Positions 8,434 through 16,368 of a stretch of 64,000 nucleotides of DNA are shown one piece after another. Origin of the DNA: DASWED01 sp036394995 (GTDB lineage Bacteria > Actinomycetota > UBA4738 > JACQTL01); contig DASWED010000105.1 of the NCBI GenBank assembly GCA_036394995.1, forward strand, positions 59,612-123,611. Direction: 5' to 3'. Under the pieces are notes generated by a model. That model saw only the letters and a program-made list of their open reading frames with translations. It was not told the origin of the DNA and ran no database searches. The position numbers and the translations under genes are program-made. The first letter of the stretch is position 1. The number at the start of each line of letters is the position of its first letter.

Positions 8434-9213
8434 GTGCACGTCCGGGTCGGGGTGCTCGGGGCGGCGGGCCGGATGGGCCGCACGGTGTGCGCGGCGGTGG
8501 CCGCAGATCCCGATCTCGAGCTGGTGGCCGCCGTGGACACGGCCGGGGCGGGGGAGGAGGTCGAGGGCGTCCCGGTCTCCGGGGACCGCCAGGCGCTGGC
8601 GGATGGGGGGGCCGAGGTGGCGGTGGACTTCACCCATCCCTCGGCGGTCATGGACAACGTCCGGTGGGTGGTGGGTCACGGCCTCCACGCCGTGGTCGGC
8701 ACCACCGGGATCACGCCGGAGGACCTGGAGGAGATCCGGGGCCTCCTGGACGAACACGGAGGCCGGTCGAACGTGTTCGTCGCGCCGAACTTCGCGATCG
8801 GGGCCGTCCTCATGATGCACTTCGCGGAGCAGGCGGCCCGGTTCCTGCCCGCGGTGGAGATCATCGAGCTCCACCACGACGGGAAGGCCGACGCTCCGTC
8901 GGGGACCGCGATGTCCACCGCGCGCAGGGTGGCCGCCGCGCGGCCGTCGCCGTACCGGGGGCCGGACGCGGAGACGCTGGCCGGGTCGCGCGGCGGCGAC
9001 CACGAGGGCGTCCGGGTCCATTCGGTCCGCCTCCCCGGCCTGGTGGCCCACCAGGAGGTCATCCTGGGCGGGCCCGGGCAGACCCTGTCGATCCGTCACG
9101 ACTCGCTGGACCGGGCGTCGTTCATGCCCGGCGTGCTGCTCGCGGTGAAAGCCGTGGGCGAACGGCCCGGGCTCACCGTCGGCCTGGAGCACCTCCTGGG
9201 CCTCGGTTCGTGA
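8434..9213 (+). CDS. dapB: 4-hydroxy-tetrahydrodipicolinate reductase
   Basis: Second committed step of the DAP/lysine pathway: NAD(P)H reduction of the DapA product. The 259-aa protein has the N-terminal Rossmann motif GVLGAAGRMGRTV, the VGTTG stretch, the active-site ELHHDGKADAPSGTA (catalytic His and Lys) and SVRLPGLVAHQEV near the C-terminus. The GTG start directly abuts the stop of the M16 peptidase. DapA, DapL and DapF are also encoded in this window. Confidence 0.96.
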   Translation: MHVRVGVLGAAGRMGRTVCAAVAADPDLELVAAVDTAGAGEEVEGVPVSGDRQALADGGAEVAVDFTHPSAVMDNVRWVVGHGLHAVVGTTGITPEDLEEIRGLLDEHGGRSNVFVAPNFAIGAVLMMHFAEQAARFLPAVEIIELHHDGKADAPSGTAMSTARRVAAARPSPYRGPDAETLAGSRGGDHEGVRVHSVRLPGLVAHQEVILGGPGQTLSIRHDSLDRASFMPGVLLAVKAVGERPGLTVGLEHLLGLGS

Positions 9214-10025
9214 CCGAGGCTCCGGACGGCGCCCGATCCCGCCTGGCCCTGGTGTTCGCGCACCCCGACGACGACGCCTTCACGATCGGCGGGACGATCG
9301 CCCTGCACGCCGGCGACGCCGACGTGATGGCCGTGCTGGCCACGAGCGGGGAAGCCGGCCAGATCGCGAAGGGGTCGGTGGCCACGCGCCGGACCCTGGG
9401 GACGGTCCGGGAGGCCGAGGCCCGGGCGGCGTACGAGGTCCTCGGCGCCGGCGACGCCAGGATCGAGTTCCTCCGGCACCCCGACGGCCGGCTGGCCCGG
9501 AGGGACCGCGAGGCCCTGGTGCGGGCGGTGACCGAGCTCCTGACCGGGTTCCGCCCGGACGTGGTGATCACCTTCGGCCCCGAGGGGGTCACCAAGCACG
9601 CGGACCACGTCACGATGCACCACGTCGGCACCGAGGCCTTCCACCGGGCCCGGGTGTGGGACAGCGGCGGGGCGTTCCGGCGGCTGCTGTACGTCGCGAT
9701 CCCGTGGAGTCGGATCAGGAGGTTCCAGGCGATCCAGCAGGCCGCGGGGCGGGAGCCGATGGATCCCCATGCGCCGTTCGTGCCCCGGGGGGTGGACGAC
9801 GACACGATCGCCGTCCATGTGGTCACGCTGCCGGTGGCGGACCGGGTGGTGGCGGCCATCCGGGCCCACCGGACCCAGTCCGGCGAGATCCTCGACGTGC
9901 CCGAGTCGGATCTCCCGGAGGTCTTCGGCCAGGAGCACTTCGTGCAGGCCTGGCCGGAGCGACCGGCGGGCTCGCCGGTCCTGTCCGACGTGCTCGAGGG
10001 GCTGGAGGCCGGACCGGGCGGCTAG
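9210..10025 (+). CDS. PIG-L (LmbE) family deacetylase
   Basis: Zinc-dependent N-acetylglucosaminyl deacetylase fold, 271 aa. The hallmark AHPDDDAFTIGGT (zinc ligands His, Asp) is at about residues 17-29, and the third ligand region is KHADHVTMHH near 132. Relatives include MshB and Mca of mycothiol metabolism and antibiotic deacetylases; no other mycothiol gene is next to it, so the substrate is open. The GTG at 9210 overlaps the dapB stop by 4 nt, and the 3' end overlaps the convergent P55-like exporter by 4 nt. Confidence 0.9.
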   Translation: MTEAPDGARSRLALVFAHPDDDAFTIGGTIALHAGDADVMAVLATSGEAGQIAKGSVATRRTLGTVREAEARAAYEVLGAGDARIEFLRHPDGRLARRDREALVRAVTELLTGFRPDVVITFGPEGVTKHADHVTMHHVGTEAFHRARVWDSGGAFRRLLYVAIPWSRIRRFQAIQQAAGREPMDPHAPFVPRGVDDDTIAVHVVTLPVADRVVAAIRAHRTQSGEILDVPESDLPEVFGQEHFVQAWPERPAGSPVLSDVLEGLEAGPGG

Positions 10026-11614
10026 GACGAGGCCGGGGCCGGCTCGGACGCGCCCGCTTCCGCGGCCAGGAGCCCCGCGTGGCGGCGCCCCAGTCCCAGG
10101 GCCACCAGCGCCCCGGCCACGCAGATCGCCACCGTCAGCAGGAACACCTCGTGGTACTCGGTCCGCAGCGCCACCTTCAGCTTGCGGTCGTAGACGATCT
10201 GCTCCTTGTCGGTCAGTGGGACGTTGAGGTCCTTCGTCAGCTCCTTGAAGCGGTGGATGCCCCACGCGGCCGCCACGGCGATGCCGATCAGCATGCCCAG
10301 CATGCGCCCCACCACCACCGAGGCAGACGCCACGCCGTGCTGCTCGGGGTTCGACGCCCGGAGGACGGCGGAGGTCACGGGCGCGATGACCAGGCCCAGC
10401 CCCAGCCCCGCCAGGACCAGGTCCACGTCGGCCCGGGGGAGCGACAGCGGTCCCACCCCGTGGCGGGCCGCGAGGATGGCCACCGGCCATCCGGCGATGA
10501 GCCAGAACGCCGCGGCCGAAAGCCCCATCCCGGACACCGCCGTGACCCGCTCGCCGAACCTCACCGTGAGGAATCCGCCGGCCAGCGCGCCGACGGGAAG
10601 CCCCGCCAGGAACCAGGCCAGGAACAGGGCCCCGCCGGTCGGGGTCCGGTCGAGGATGGTCTCCGCCACCAGCGGCACGTCCACCAGGGTGATCATCAGG
10701 GCCGCGCCGGCCAGGACGTTCGTCCCCATGGCCGCCAGGAACGGCCCAGGGTCGATGCCGGAGGGGTCCAGCAGGCGCGTCGGGGAGATCACCTCCCACA
10801 CGACGAAGCTCGCCAGCAGCAGGACCCCACCGACGAGCACGTACGGCCCCCATGAGGGAAGCACGCTCTTCGATGGGTCGGGGTTGTACAGCCCGACGAT
10901 GAGCGCCCCGAGGCCGAGCGCGAGGAGCGATCCTCCCACGATGTCGACCTTGGGCCGGTGGCCTCGCGCGGAGAGCTTCCCGCCGGGGACCTTGCGCTGG
11001 ATCACGACGGCCGCCGCGATGGCCAGCGGCACGTTGACCCAGAACACGCCACGCCACCCCACCGCCGCGGCCAGCCCGGCCCCGTAGAGCGGTCCCAGCA
11101 CGCTCCCCAGCTCCTGCGTGGCCCCCACCGCGCCCAGGGCCACGGGGCGCGTCCGGGGGTCCCACAGGTCGCCCACCAGCGCGAACGTCACCGGCAGGAG
11201 CGCGCCGCCCGCCGCGCCCTGGACCACCCGCCCGACGATCAGCATGGGCAGGCTCCCAGCCATCGCCGACACCACCGAGCCGACGGCGAACCCGGCCAGG
11301 CAGCCGTGGATGACCGGCCTGCGGCCCAGCCGGTCCGAGAGCTGCCCCAGCATGGGCATGGCGGCCACGTACCCCAGGAGGTATCCGGTCACGATCGGGA
11401 ACGTCTGCTCCGGGTGGTTCGCCGCCTCGACCCCGATGTCGGGCAGGATCGTGAGCACGATCGTGGTAACCACGTACGCGTCGAGGGCCGCGACCAGCAC
11501 GCCGAGTCCTGCGATGCCCACCGCAACCCGGTGGTTTCTCGGGGCCGGCCCGGCGGGGGCGGGAGCTCCGGTCGCCCGGGCTCCGTCAGGCCGCGCGCCG
11601 AGGCGTCGGTTCAC
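10022..11614 (-). CDS. P55-like MFS exporter (DHA2-type, 14-helix class)
   Basis: A 530-aa major-facilitator transporter with the MFS motif GQLSDRLGRRPVI in the loop after helix 2 and a full run of hydrophobic segments. A Lys/Glu-rich insert before the last helix (HRFKELTKDLNVPLTDKEQ) recalls the extended hairpin of mycobacterial P55. Its GTG start overlaps the stop of the upstream LppX/LprG-type lipoprotein gene (GTGA), reproducing the lprG-Rv1410c (P55) operon, in which the lipoprotein and exporter together move triacylglycerides or related lipids to the outer envelope and affect drug tolerance. Lipid export here is inferred from that pairing. Confidence 0.88.
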   Translation of the reverse strand: MNRRLGARPDGARATGAPAPAGPAPRNHRVAVGIAGLGVLVAALDAYVVTTIVLTILPDIGVEAANHPEQTFPIVTGYLLGYVAAMPMLGQLSDRLGRRPVIHGCLAGFAVGSVVSAMAGSLPMLIVGRVVQGAAGGALLPVTFALVGDLWDPRTRPVALGAVGATQELGSVLGPLYGAGLAAAVGWRGVFWVNVPLAIAAAVVIQRKVPGGKLSARGHRPKVDIVGGSLLALGLGALIVGLYNPDPSKSVLPSWGPYVLVGGVLLLASFVVWEVISPTRLLDPSGIDPGPFLAAMGTNVLAGAALMITLVDVPLVAETILDRTPTGGALFLAWFLAGLPVGALAGGFLTVRFGERVTAVSGMGLSAAAFWLIAGWPVAILAARHGVGPLSLPRADVDLVLAGLGLGLVIAPVTSAVLRASNPEQHGVASASVVVGRMLGMLIGIAVAAAWGIHRFKELTKDLNVPLTDKEQIVYDRKLKVALRTEYHEVFLLTVAICVAGALVALGLGRRHAGLLAAEAGASEPAPASS

Positions 11615-12333
11615 GCCGGTGGGGTGATGTCGACCTCGACCCCGAAGTCGAACAGCCGGAGCGTCAGCTGGGTCTGCTCGGCGGCCCCGCTCTTGGGGAC
11701 CGTCACCGCGATCTGCTCGAGCTCGGGCGAGTCCTTGCCGATCCACAGCGTCCCGGGGACCGTGTTCACCGCGGGGAGCGGCATCAGCCGGCTCACCAGG
11801 CTGCCGTCGAGGTCGGCCGTGACCCTGTACGTGTCCACGCCCTGCACGCTCTCCTCGCCCACGGTCTTCGCGTTCTTGGCGAACTCCATGAGCGCGGCGA
11901 TGCCCTTGTCCGGGTCGAGGACCTGCGAGGGGTCGAACGCCGACCCGGCCGCGCCCGGCGGGAGCTTCTCGAACCCGCCGGTCGGGCCCTTGATGTAGAT
12001 GACGCCGGCCTTCACCACCAGGTCGAGGTGGACGAGCTGCCCGTTCTGGAAGACCTGGACGGAGCCCTGCGCGTCGCCGCTGCTCGTGACCACGCCCACG
12101 GCGCTCCGGACCTCCACGCCCGCGATGCTGCCGTTCCCGTTGAGCTCGAACCGGGCGCTCTGGACCTTCCGCATCGCGGCAGCCGAGTCCTTCAGGAGCT
12201 GGGTCGCGTCCGGGAGTGAGGCCTCGGGCGTCCCGCTGGTGCCGCTCGACGAGCACGAGGCCAGGGCGGCCCCCACGGCAAGGGCGACCGCCGCCGCGGC
12301 GAGCACGCGGCCCCACCCCCTGTTGGACACCAT
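11611..12333 (-). CDS. LppX/LprAFG-family lipoprotein
   Basis: A 240-aa secreted lipoprotein. The signal peptide ends in the lipobox LASC at about residues 24-27. The mature part is the LppX_LprAFG beta-fold that encloses a hydrophobic cavity for acylated lipids (DSAAAMRKVQSARFELNG, GVIYIKGPTGGFEKLP, VDTYRVTADLDGS). It is the first gene of a two-gene operon with the P55-like exporter, and the overlap of stop and start indicates coupled translation. The role by analogy with LprG is to receive or deliver lipid at the outer face of the membrane. Confidence 0.88.
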   Translation of the reverse strand: MVSNRGWGRVLAAAAVALAVGAALASCSSSGTSGTPEASLPDATQLLKDSAAAMRKVQSARFELNGNGSIAGVEVRSAVGVVTSSGDAQGSVQVFQNGQLVHLDLVVKAGVIYIKGPTGGFEKLPPGAAGSAFDPSQVLDPDKGIAALMEFAKNAKTVGEESVQGVDTYRVTADLDGSLVSRLMPLPAVNTVPGTLWIGKDSPELEQIAVTVPKSGAAEQTQLTLRLFDFGVEVDITPPA

Positions 12334-12498
12334 CGACCCAGATGCTACCGGCCCCGTGGGGCCCGGACCAGTCCCACGGGACGGTCTGCGCGGTCATCCG
12401 CGATCCCCGTGACCACGAACAGCACCCCGATCGCCGCCGGCGCGGAAGATCACCCTTGACCGCACGCGGACGTGGTGGTTTCGTGATGCCGCATCGCC

Positions 12499-15108
12499 AT
12501 GCTGCCAGGGAGCCCCCCCACCCGGGGCGGCCGACGCGCCGCCCCGACCGCCCGCATTCTCGCCGTCGCGTCCGCGCTGACGGCGACGCTCCTCGGCTCC
12601 GTCCCGGCCGCATCGGCGGCGACCCTCCGACCCGACCTCGTGACCACCGCGCTCTCGGCCCCACCGGCCGGCCTCCCGCGCAAGATGGTGTTCGACCTCA
12701 CGTGGACCGTGAAGAACGCCGGGAACGCCCCGGCGGCTGCATCGACGCTCCGGTTCTATCTGTCCCCCGACCGGGTTCGGAGCTCGACGGACGTCCGGTT
12801 CGCCCGGGCCGCCGCCGTGGCGCGGCTCGCGCCCGGGGCGACGGCCCACGCGACGACGGCCCTCGCGGTCCCGGAGACCGCCCCGCTCCGGGCGCTGTAC
12901 GTGCTGGCGTGCGCCGACGACCTCGGGCAGGTCGCCGAGGGGGCGGAGGGGAACAACTGCCGGGCCTCCCGAACGCAGATGGTCGTGGACCCGACCCCCG
13001 AAAGCTACGCGCTGATCGACGCCGCCGAGGCCCGCGGCGACATCACGCACCAGCAGGCCGTGGTGTACACGGCGTTCGCCGCCTTCGTGGACCCGCGCCT
13101 GCCGGAGGCCTACCGGGGGGCGAACACGGGACTGGGCGATGCCGGCAGGATGGCCGGCGTCGCGGCCGAGATCGAGTCCCTGTCCCCGGCGAACATGGCG
13201 AAGGTGGTGCCGTTCTTCCGGCCGCCGGCCTATCAGGGGAGCTGGATCGACCCGCTGGAACCGGCTGCGCCCGCGGCGAACCCTCGCGTGTCGCGGGCGC
13301 CGAGCTGTACGGACCCCGCGCTCTTCATCAAGGACGACTGGACCTGCCAGGACACGACGCACTTCCGGATCTGGCACAGCCAGTCGATCCCGGAGAGCGC
13401 GACGATCGCGGACGCTCTGGCCGCCGAGGTCGAGAACGTCTACGCGGCCGAGACGGCGCTCTTCGGCCGGACCCCGATCCCGGACACGAACCTCCCGTCC
13501 TTCACCGACGACGAGGGCCGAACCTACGTTCAGGGCAACGGTGGCGACGCCCGGATCGACGTGTACGTCACGGAAGTCGGCCTGCGCTTCCATTACAAGG
13601 TGTTCCGCGGTCTGACCGTGGGCTACCCGATCGGGTGCAAGCAGCGGCCCGCGTTCACGATCATCAATACCGCGTTCGTGGACACGGCCCAGAAGGCTCG
13701 GGACGTGTTCGCGCACGAGTTCTTCCACCACCTGTCGTTCACGTACGACCTCGCCGCGGAGTGCAGCCTGTACTCGTGGCTCGACGACGCCACCGCGAAC
13801 TGGGCCATCGACGACGTGTATCCCGACGACGACTACGAGCACGAATGGATCCACTCGTACCTCCACTGCGGCTTCCGCCATGCCATCGACAACCCGAACG
13901 ACTCGCAGAACGGCTACGAGGACTACCTCCTGCCGTTCTTCCTGGCCCGGACGCTCGGCGCGACCACCATCCGGGACATCTGGGACGACACCGAGGTGTA
14001 CGACGACCTGGGCGCGATCGACCAGGCGATCCCGGGCGGCCTGGAGAAGTGGTGGCCGAGGTTCGCCATGGCGAACTGGAACCGGGACGGGACCGACCAG
14101 TACGAGCAGTGGGACGGGATCCTGAACAGGCTGCCCGCGACGGCTGAGAGCTGTCACGACCAGTACTCGGTGACCACCGCGGGCAAGGACCAGAACGTCG
14201 TGAAGCTCGACAAGCGGATCACGATGCCGTACCTCAGCAGCCAGTACCAGGTGATCGACTTCGCCGACGACGTCGTTTCCGCCCGCTTCGTGAACCCGTT
14301 CTTCGAGGACCCGTACCCGAACTCCGCGATCTGGGCCTGGTACCGGCTGGAGGACGGGACGACGTTCGTCGAGGACTGGACCCAGCAGGCGGAGATGACG
14401 TGGTGCCGCGACCGCCCCGCCGAGGACATCCAGCAGCTCATGGTCATGTACTCGTTCGCGGACCCCTCCGCGCGGGGGAGCCCCGGAACCGGCACCGTCC
14501 AGAACACCACGCTGAACGGCAAGGTCATCGCCAGGACGGACTGTCTCCCTGAACGGTTCACGGGAACGTTCAGCGGCTGGGAGCAGAGCTACGACGACGG
14601 GCCGGACAGTCACGCGCCGATCGAGTCCTGGGACGGGACGATCACGTTCAAGCGGTTCCGGGGGGAGTGTCCCCAGACCGCACCGTGGTGCAACTTCCTG
14701 CTCGAGGGCTACACGGCGTACGTGTTCGAGTCGGGCGCCGTCGACGCTTCGGTCTCCGGCGGCGCTCCATGCACCGTTGAGGGGAATGGCTCGCTGACGC
14801 TCGAGCGTGACGACGACCGGGTCTACCTCGTCGTCCAGCGACGGCCGGAACCCGGTCACGGCCGGCTCCACGGCGGGAACATCGCCCGGCAGGAGCTCTT
14901 CGATGTGACCTTCACGTGCCCCGGGGTCGACCCCGCGCCCGGTCAGTTCGCGACCGGGGTGATGTGGCAGATCCACCCGTCGCAGGGTTTCGAGGGAACC
15001 GCGGAAGACGTGCTGGCCGGCCACTACCACGAACACTCGAACGCCAGCGACGAGACGTGGGACTACACATGGAGCTTCGGTCCGGCCGAGCCACCGCCGG
15101 CGCGTTGA
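12499..15108 (+). CDS. Secreted CARDB-domain metalloprotease-like protein (HExxH)
   Basis: An 869-aa exported protein. A signal peptide with a twin-Arg-like basic start and AxA cleavage (about residues 1-41, ...SVPAASA) is followed by a CARDB-type Ig-like domain (LRPDLVTTALSAPPAG ... LTWTVKNAGNAPA). A peptidase-like domain contains HEFFHHLSF (HExxH, about residue 410) and downstream acidic residues (DDATANWAIDD) that could hold the third ligand. The rest of the protein is Cys-containing beta-rich sequence without a family I recognise. A second unrelated-looking secreted HExxH protein is encoded 1.3 kb away. The zinc-protease role is supported by motif only. Confidence 0.82.
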   Translation: MLPGSPPTRGGRRAAPTARILAVASALTATLLGSVPAASAATLRPDLVTTALSAPPAGLPRKMVFDLTWTVKNAGNAPAAASTLRFYLSPDRVRSSTDVRFARAAAVARLAPGATAHATTALAVPETAPLRALYVLACADDLGQVAEGAEGNNCRASRTQMVVDPTPESYALIDAAEARGDITHQQAVVYTAFAAFVDPRLPEAYRGANTGLGDAGRMAGVAAEIESLSPANMAKVVPFFRPPAYQGSWIDPLEPAAPAANPRVSRAPSCTDPALFIKDDWTCQDTTHFRIWHSQSIPESATIADALAAEVENVYAAETALFGRTPIPDTNLPSFTDDEGRTYVQGNGGDARIDVYVTEVGLRFHYKVFRGLTVGYPIGCKQRPAFTIINTAFVDTAQKARDVFAHEFFHHLSFTYDLAAECSLYSWLDDATANWAIDDVYPDDDYEHEWIHSYLHCGFRHAIDNPNDSQNGYEDYLLPFFLARTLGATTIRDIWDDTEVYDDLGAIDQAIPGGLEKWWPRFAMANWNRDGTDQYEQWDGILNRLPATAESCHDQYSVTTAGKDQNVVKLDKRITMPYLSSQYQVIDFADDVVSARFVNPFFEDPYPNSAIWAWYRLEDGTTFVEDWTQQAEMTWCRDRPAEDIQQLMVMYSFADPSARGSPGTGTVQNTTLNGKVIARTDCLPERFTGTFSGWEQSYDDGPDSHAPIESWDGTITFKRFRGECPQTAPWCNFLLEGYTAYVFESGAVDASVSGGAPCTVEGNGSLTLERDDDRVYLVVQRRPEPGHGRLHGGNIARQELFDVTFTCPGVDPAPGQFATGVMWQIHPSQGFEGTAEDVLAGHYHEHSNASDETWDYTWSFGPAEPPPAR

Positions 15109-15172
15109 CTCCGGCGACGACGGGGCGAGTGCCAGTCCCGGTTGGTTCGAACCAGTCTGGCCTCCGGAGTCA
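15106..15172. terminator. Bidirectional terminator-like inverted repeat
   Basis: The arms TGACTCCGG (15106-15114) and CCGGAGTCA (15164-15172) enclose nested inverted repeats GCCAG/CTGGC (15131-15135 and 15157-15161) and TGGTTCGAACCA (15143-15154). Each outer arm contains the stop codon of one of the two convergent genes. There is no T tract, so intrinsic termination is uncertain. Confidence 0.5.
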
Positions 15173-15841
15173 GCCGGCGATGCCGCGGATCACGAACAGC
15201 ACGCCGATCGCCGCGAGGGCGAGCGTCAGGGCCAGGCGGATCCACCGCCCCGCGCGGCCGGAGAGGAGCGACCCGCCGCCCCCCAGCAGGACCGTGATCC
15301 CGTCCATGATGGACACGCCCACGATCAGCGCGAGCACGGTGACGAACGCCGCCAGCCGGCCCTCGTCCTCGGTGGCATCAGCCACGAGCGCCGTCGCGGT
15401 GGTGGCCAGGAACAGCCACCCGCCGGGGTTCAGCACCACGGCGAGGACCCCGCGGGTTTCGGGCCGGGCGAGGACGGTGGTCGCCCGCCGGCGCCCCGGG
15501 CCGGCCGCGGCCGCGGCGTGGGCCCTGCTTTCGGCGCGTTCGATGTCGTGGCCGTGGAAGACGTCGATCGCGGCGTCGACGGCGATCCACAGGAGGAGCG
15601 CGCCGCCGGCCACCTCGAGCACGCGGAGCGCCGGGCCCGACGGCGAGACCGCGGTGACGCCCGCCGCGAGGACCAGGAGGAGCACGAGGAACGTCCCGTT
15701 CGCCCCGGCCTGGGCCCGGAACCCGCGCTTCAGGCCGCCCCGCGCGGCCTCGGTGAGCAGCAGGATCTGAACCGGCCCCGGCGAGACCCCGAGCGCGATC
15801 CCCAGCCCGAACCCGGTGGCGGCGTGCGACAGCCCGGCCAA
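15170..15841 (-). CDS. LysE/RhtB-type amino-acid or metabolite exporter
   Basis: A 223-aa integral membrane protein with about six hydrophobic segments and the family signature GVSPGPVQILLLTEAARGG near the N-terminus (the GPxP/GPVQ motif of LysE-type translocators). Members export lysine, threonine or other small metabolites; the substrate is not evident. The TTG at 15841 is the only start after the upstream stop and lies 4 nt beyond the EthD-like gene, so the two form an operon. Its final codons lie in the inverted repeat shared with the convergent protease gene. Confidence 0.8.
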   Translation of the reverse strand: MAGLSHAATGFGLGIALGVSPGPVQILLLTEAARGGLKRGFRAQAGANGTFLVLLLVLAAGVTAVSPSGPALRVLEVAGGALLLWIAVDAAIDVFHGHDIERAESRAHAAAAAGPGRRRATTVLARPETRGVLAVVLNPGGWLFLATTATALVADATEDEGRLAAFVTVLALIVGVSIMDGITVLLGGGGSLLSGRAGRWIRLALTLALAAIGVLFVIRGIAG

Positions 15842-15845
15842 GCCG

Positions 15846-16163
15846 CTACTTCACCACGTGCTGATCGACGAACAGCAACCCGACGGCGGACGTGAAGTTC
15901 TTCATGTCCTCGGTCCCCGCGGCGGCGGCCTCGCTCTTCATGTCCGCCACGAACTCCTCGCGCGAGTCCCACGTCATCTCGGCCACGCCGTCGTACGGCA
16001 CCTCCTGGTCCCGCCCCGCCCCCGTTACGAGGTTCACCACGTACGACCTCAGGTTCGCGTACCCGTCCCGAGCGATCGCCGCGTGCGTCTCGAGCCAGTA
16101 CCGCCCGAACTCCTCCGCCGACATCCCGTCTGACTTCCGCAACCAGATGTGCACCCGGTACAT
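15846..16163 (-). CDS. Small EthD-like dimeric alpha/beta-barrel protein
   Basis: A 105-aa protein (YRVHIWLRKSDGMSAEEFGRYWLETHAAIAR) with the EthD/Dabb ferredoxin-like pattern: an N-terminal strand, a helix with the typical FxxYWxxxH motif and a C-terminal FVDQHVV strand. EthD proteins act as accessory or small-molecule binding proteins; no substrate can be assigned. The ATG at 16163 is preceded by a good GGAGGT ribosome-binding site. It precedes the LysE-type exporter by 4 nt. Confidence 0.75.
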   Translation of the reverse strand: MYRVHIWLRKSDGMSAEEFGRYWLETHAAIARDGYANLRSYVVNLVTGAGRDQEVPYDGVAEMTWDSREEFVADMKSEAAAAGTEDMKNFTSAVGLLFVDQHVVK

Positions 16164-16368
16164 GGCGTCGACCTCCGTTCCGCGTCCGTGCATCGTATCC
16201 GCGAGCCGGCCTGGCAACCGAGTCGGTCGGGGAGACACACCGGTCGCCGACGACTCGGATGACCTCATGCTGGCCTACGGGACGTGACCGCTCCCCGGGG
16301 AGGGGGGGCACCCGGCAACCTGCTGATCCGCCCGGTCCCGACCGGCGGTCATCGTTCCCGGGGCCCGG

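Noticed and set aside
4573..9192. A 1539-codon open frame on the minus strand across pnp, the M16 peptidase and dapB
   Set aside because: Composition is His/Arg/Gly/Asp-rich with no family motif; it is the antisense shadow of GC-biased genes with clear homology.
11615..12664. A reading of the P55-like exporter extended by about 350 codons upstream
   Set aside because: The extension is out-of-frame sequence of the lipoprotein gene; the exporter starts at the GTG overlapping that gene's stop.
12394..15036. An 880-codon minus-strand frame opposite the CARDB protease gene
   Set aside because: Low-complexity Arg/Val/Gly translation without motifs, while the plus strand encodes a signal peptide, CARDB domain and HExxH.
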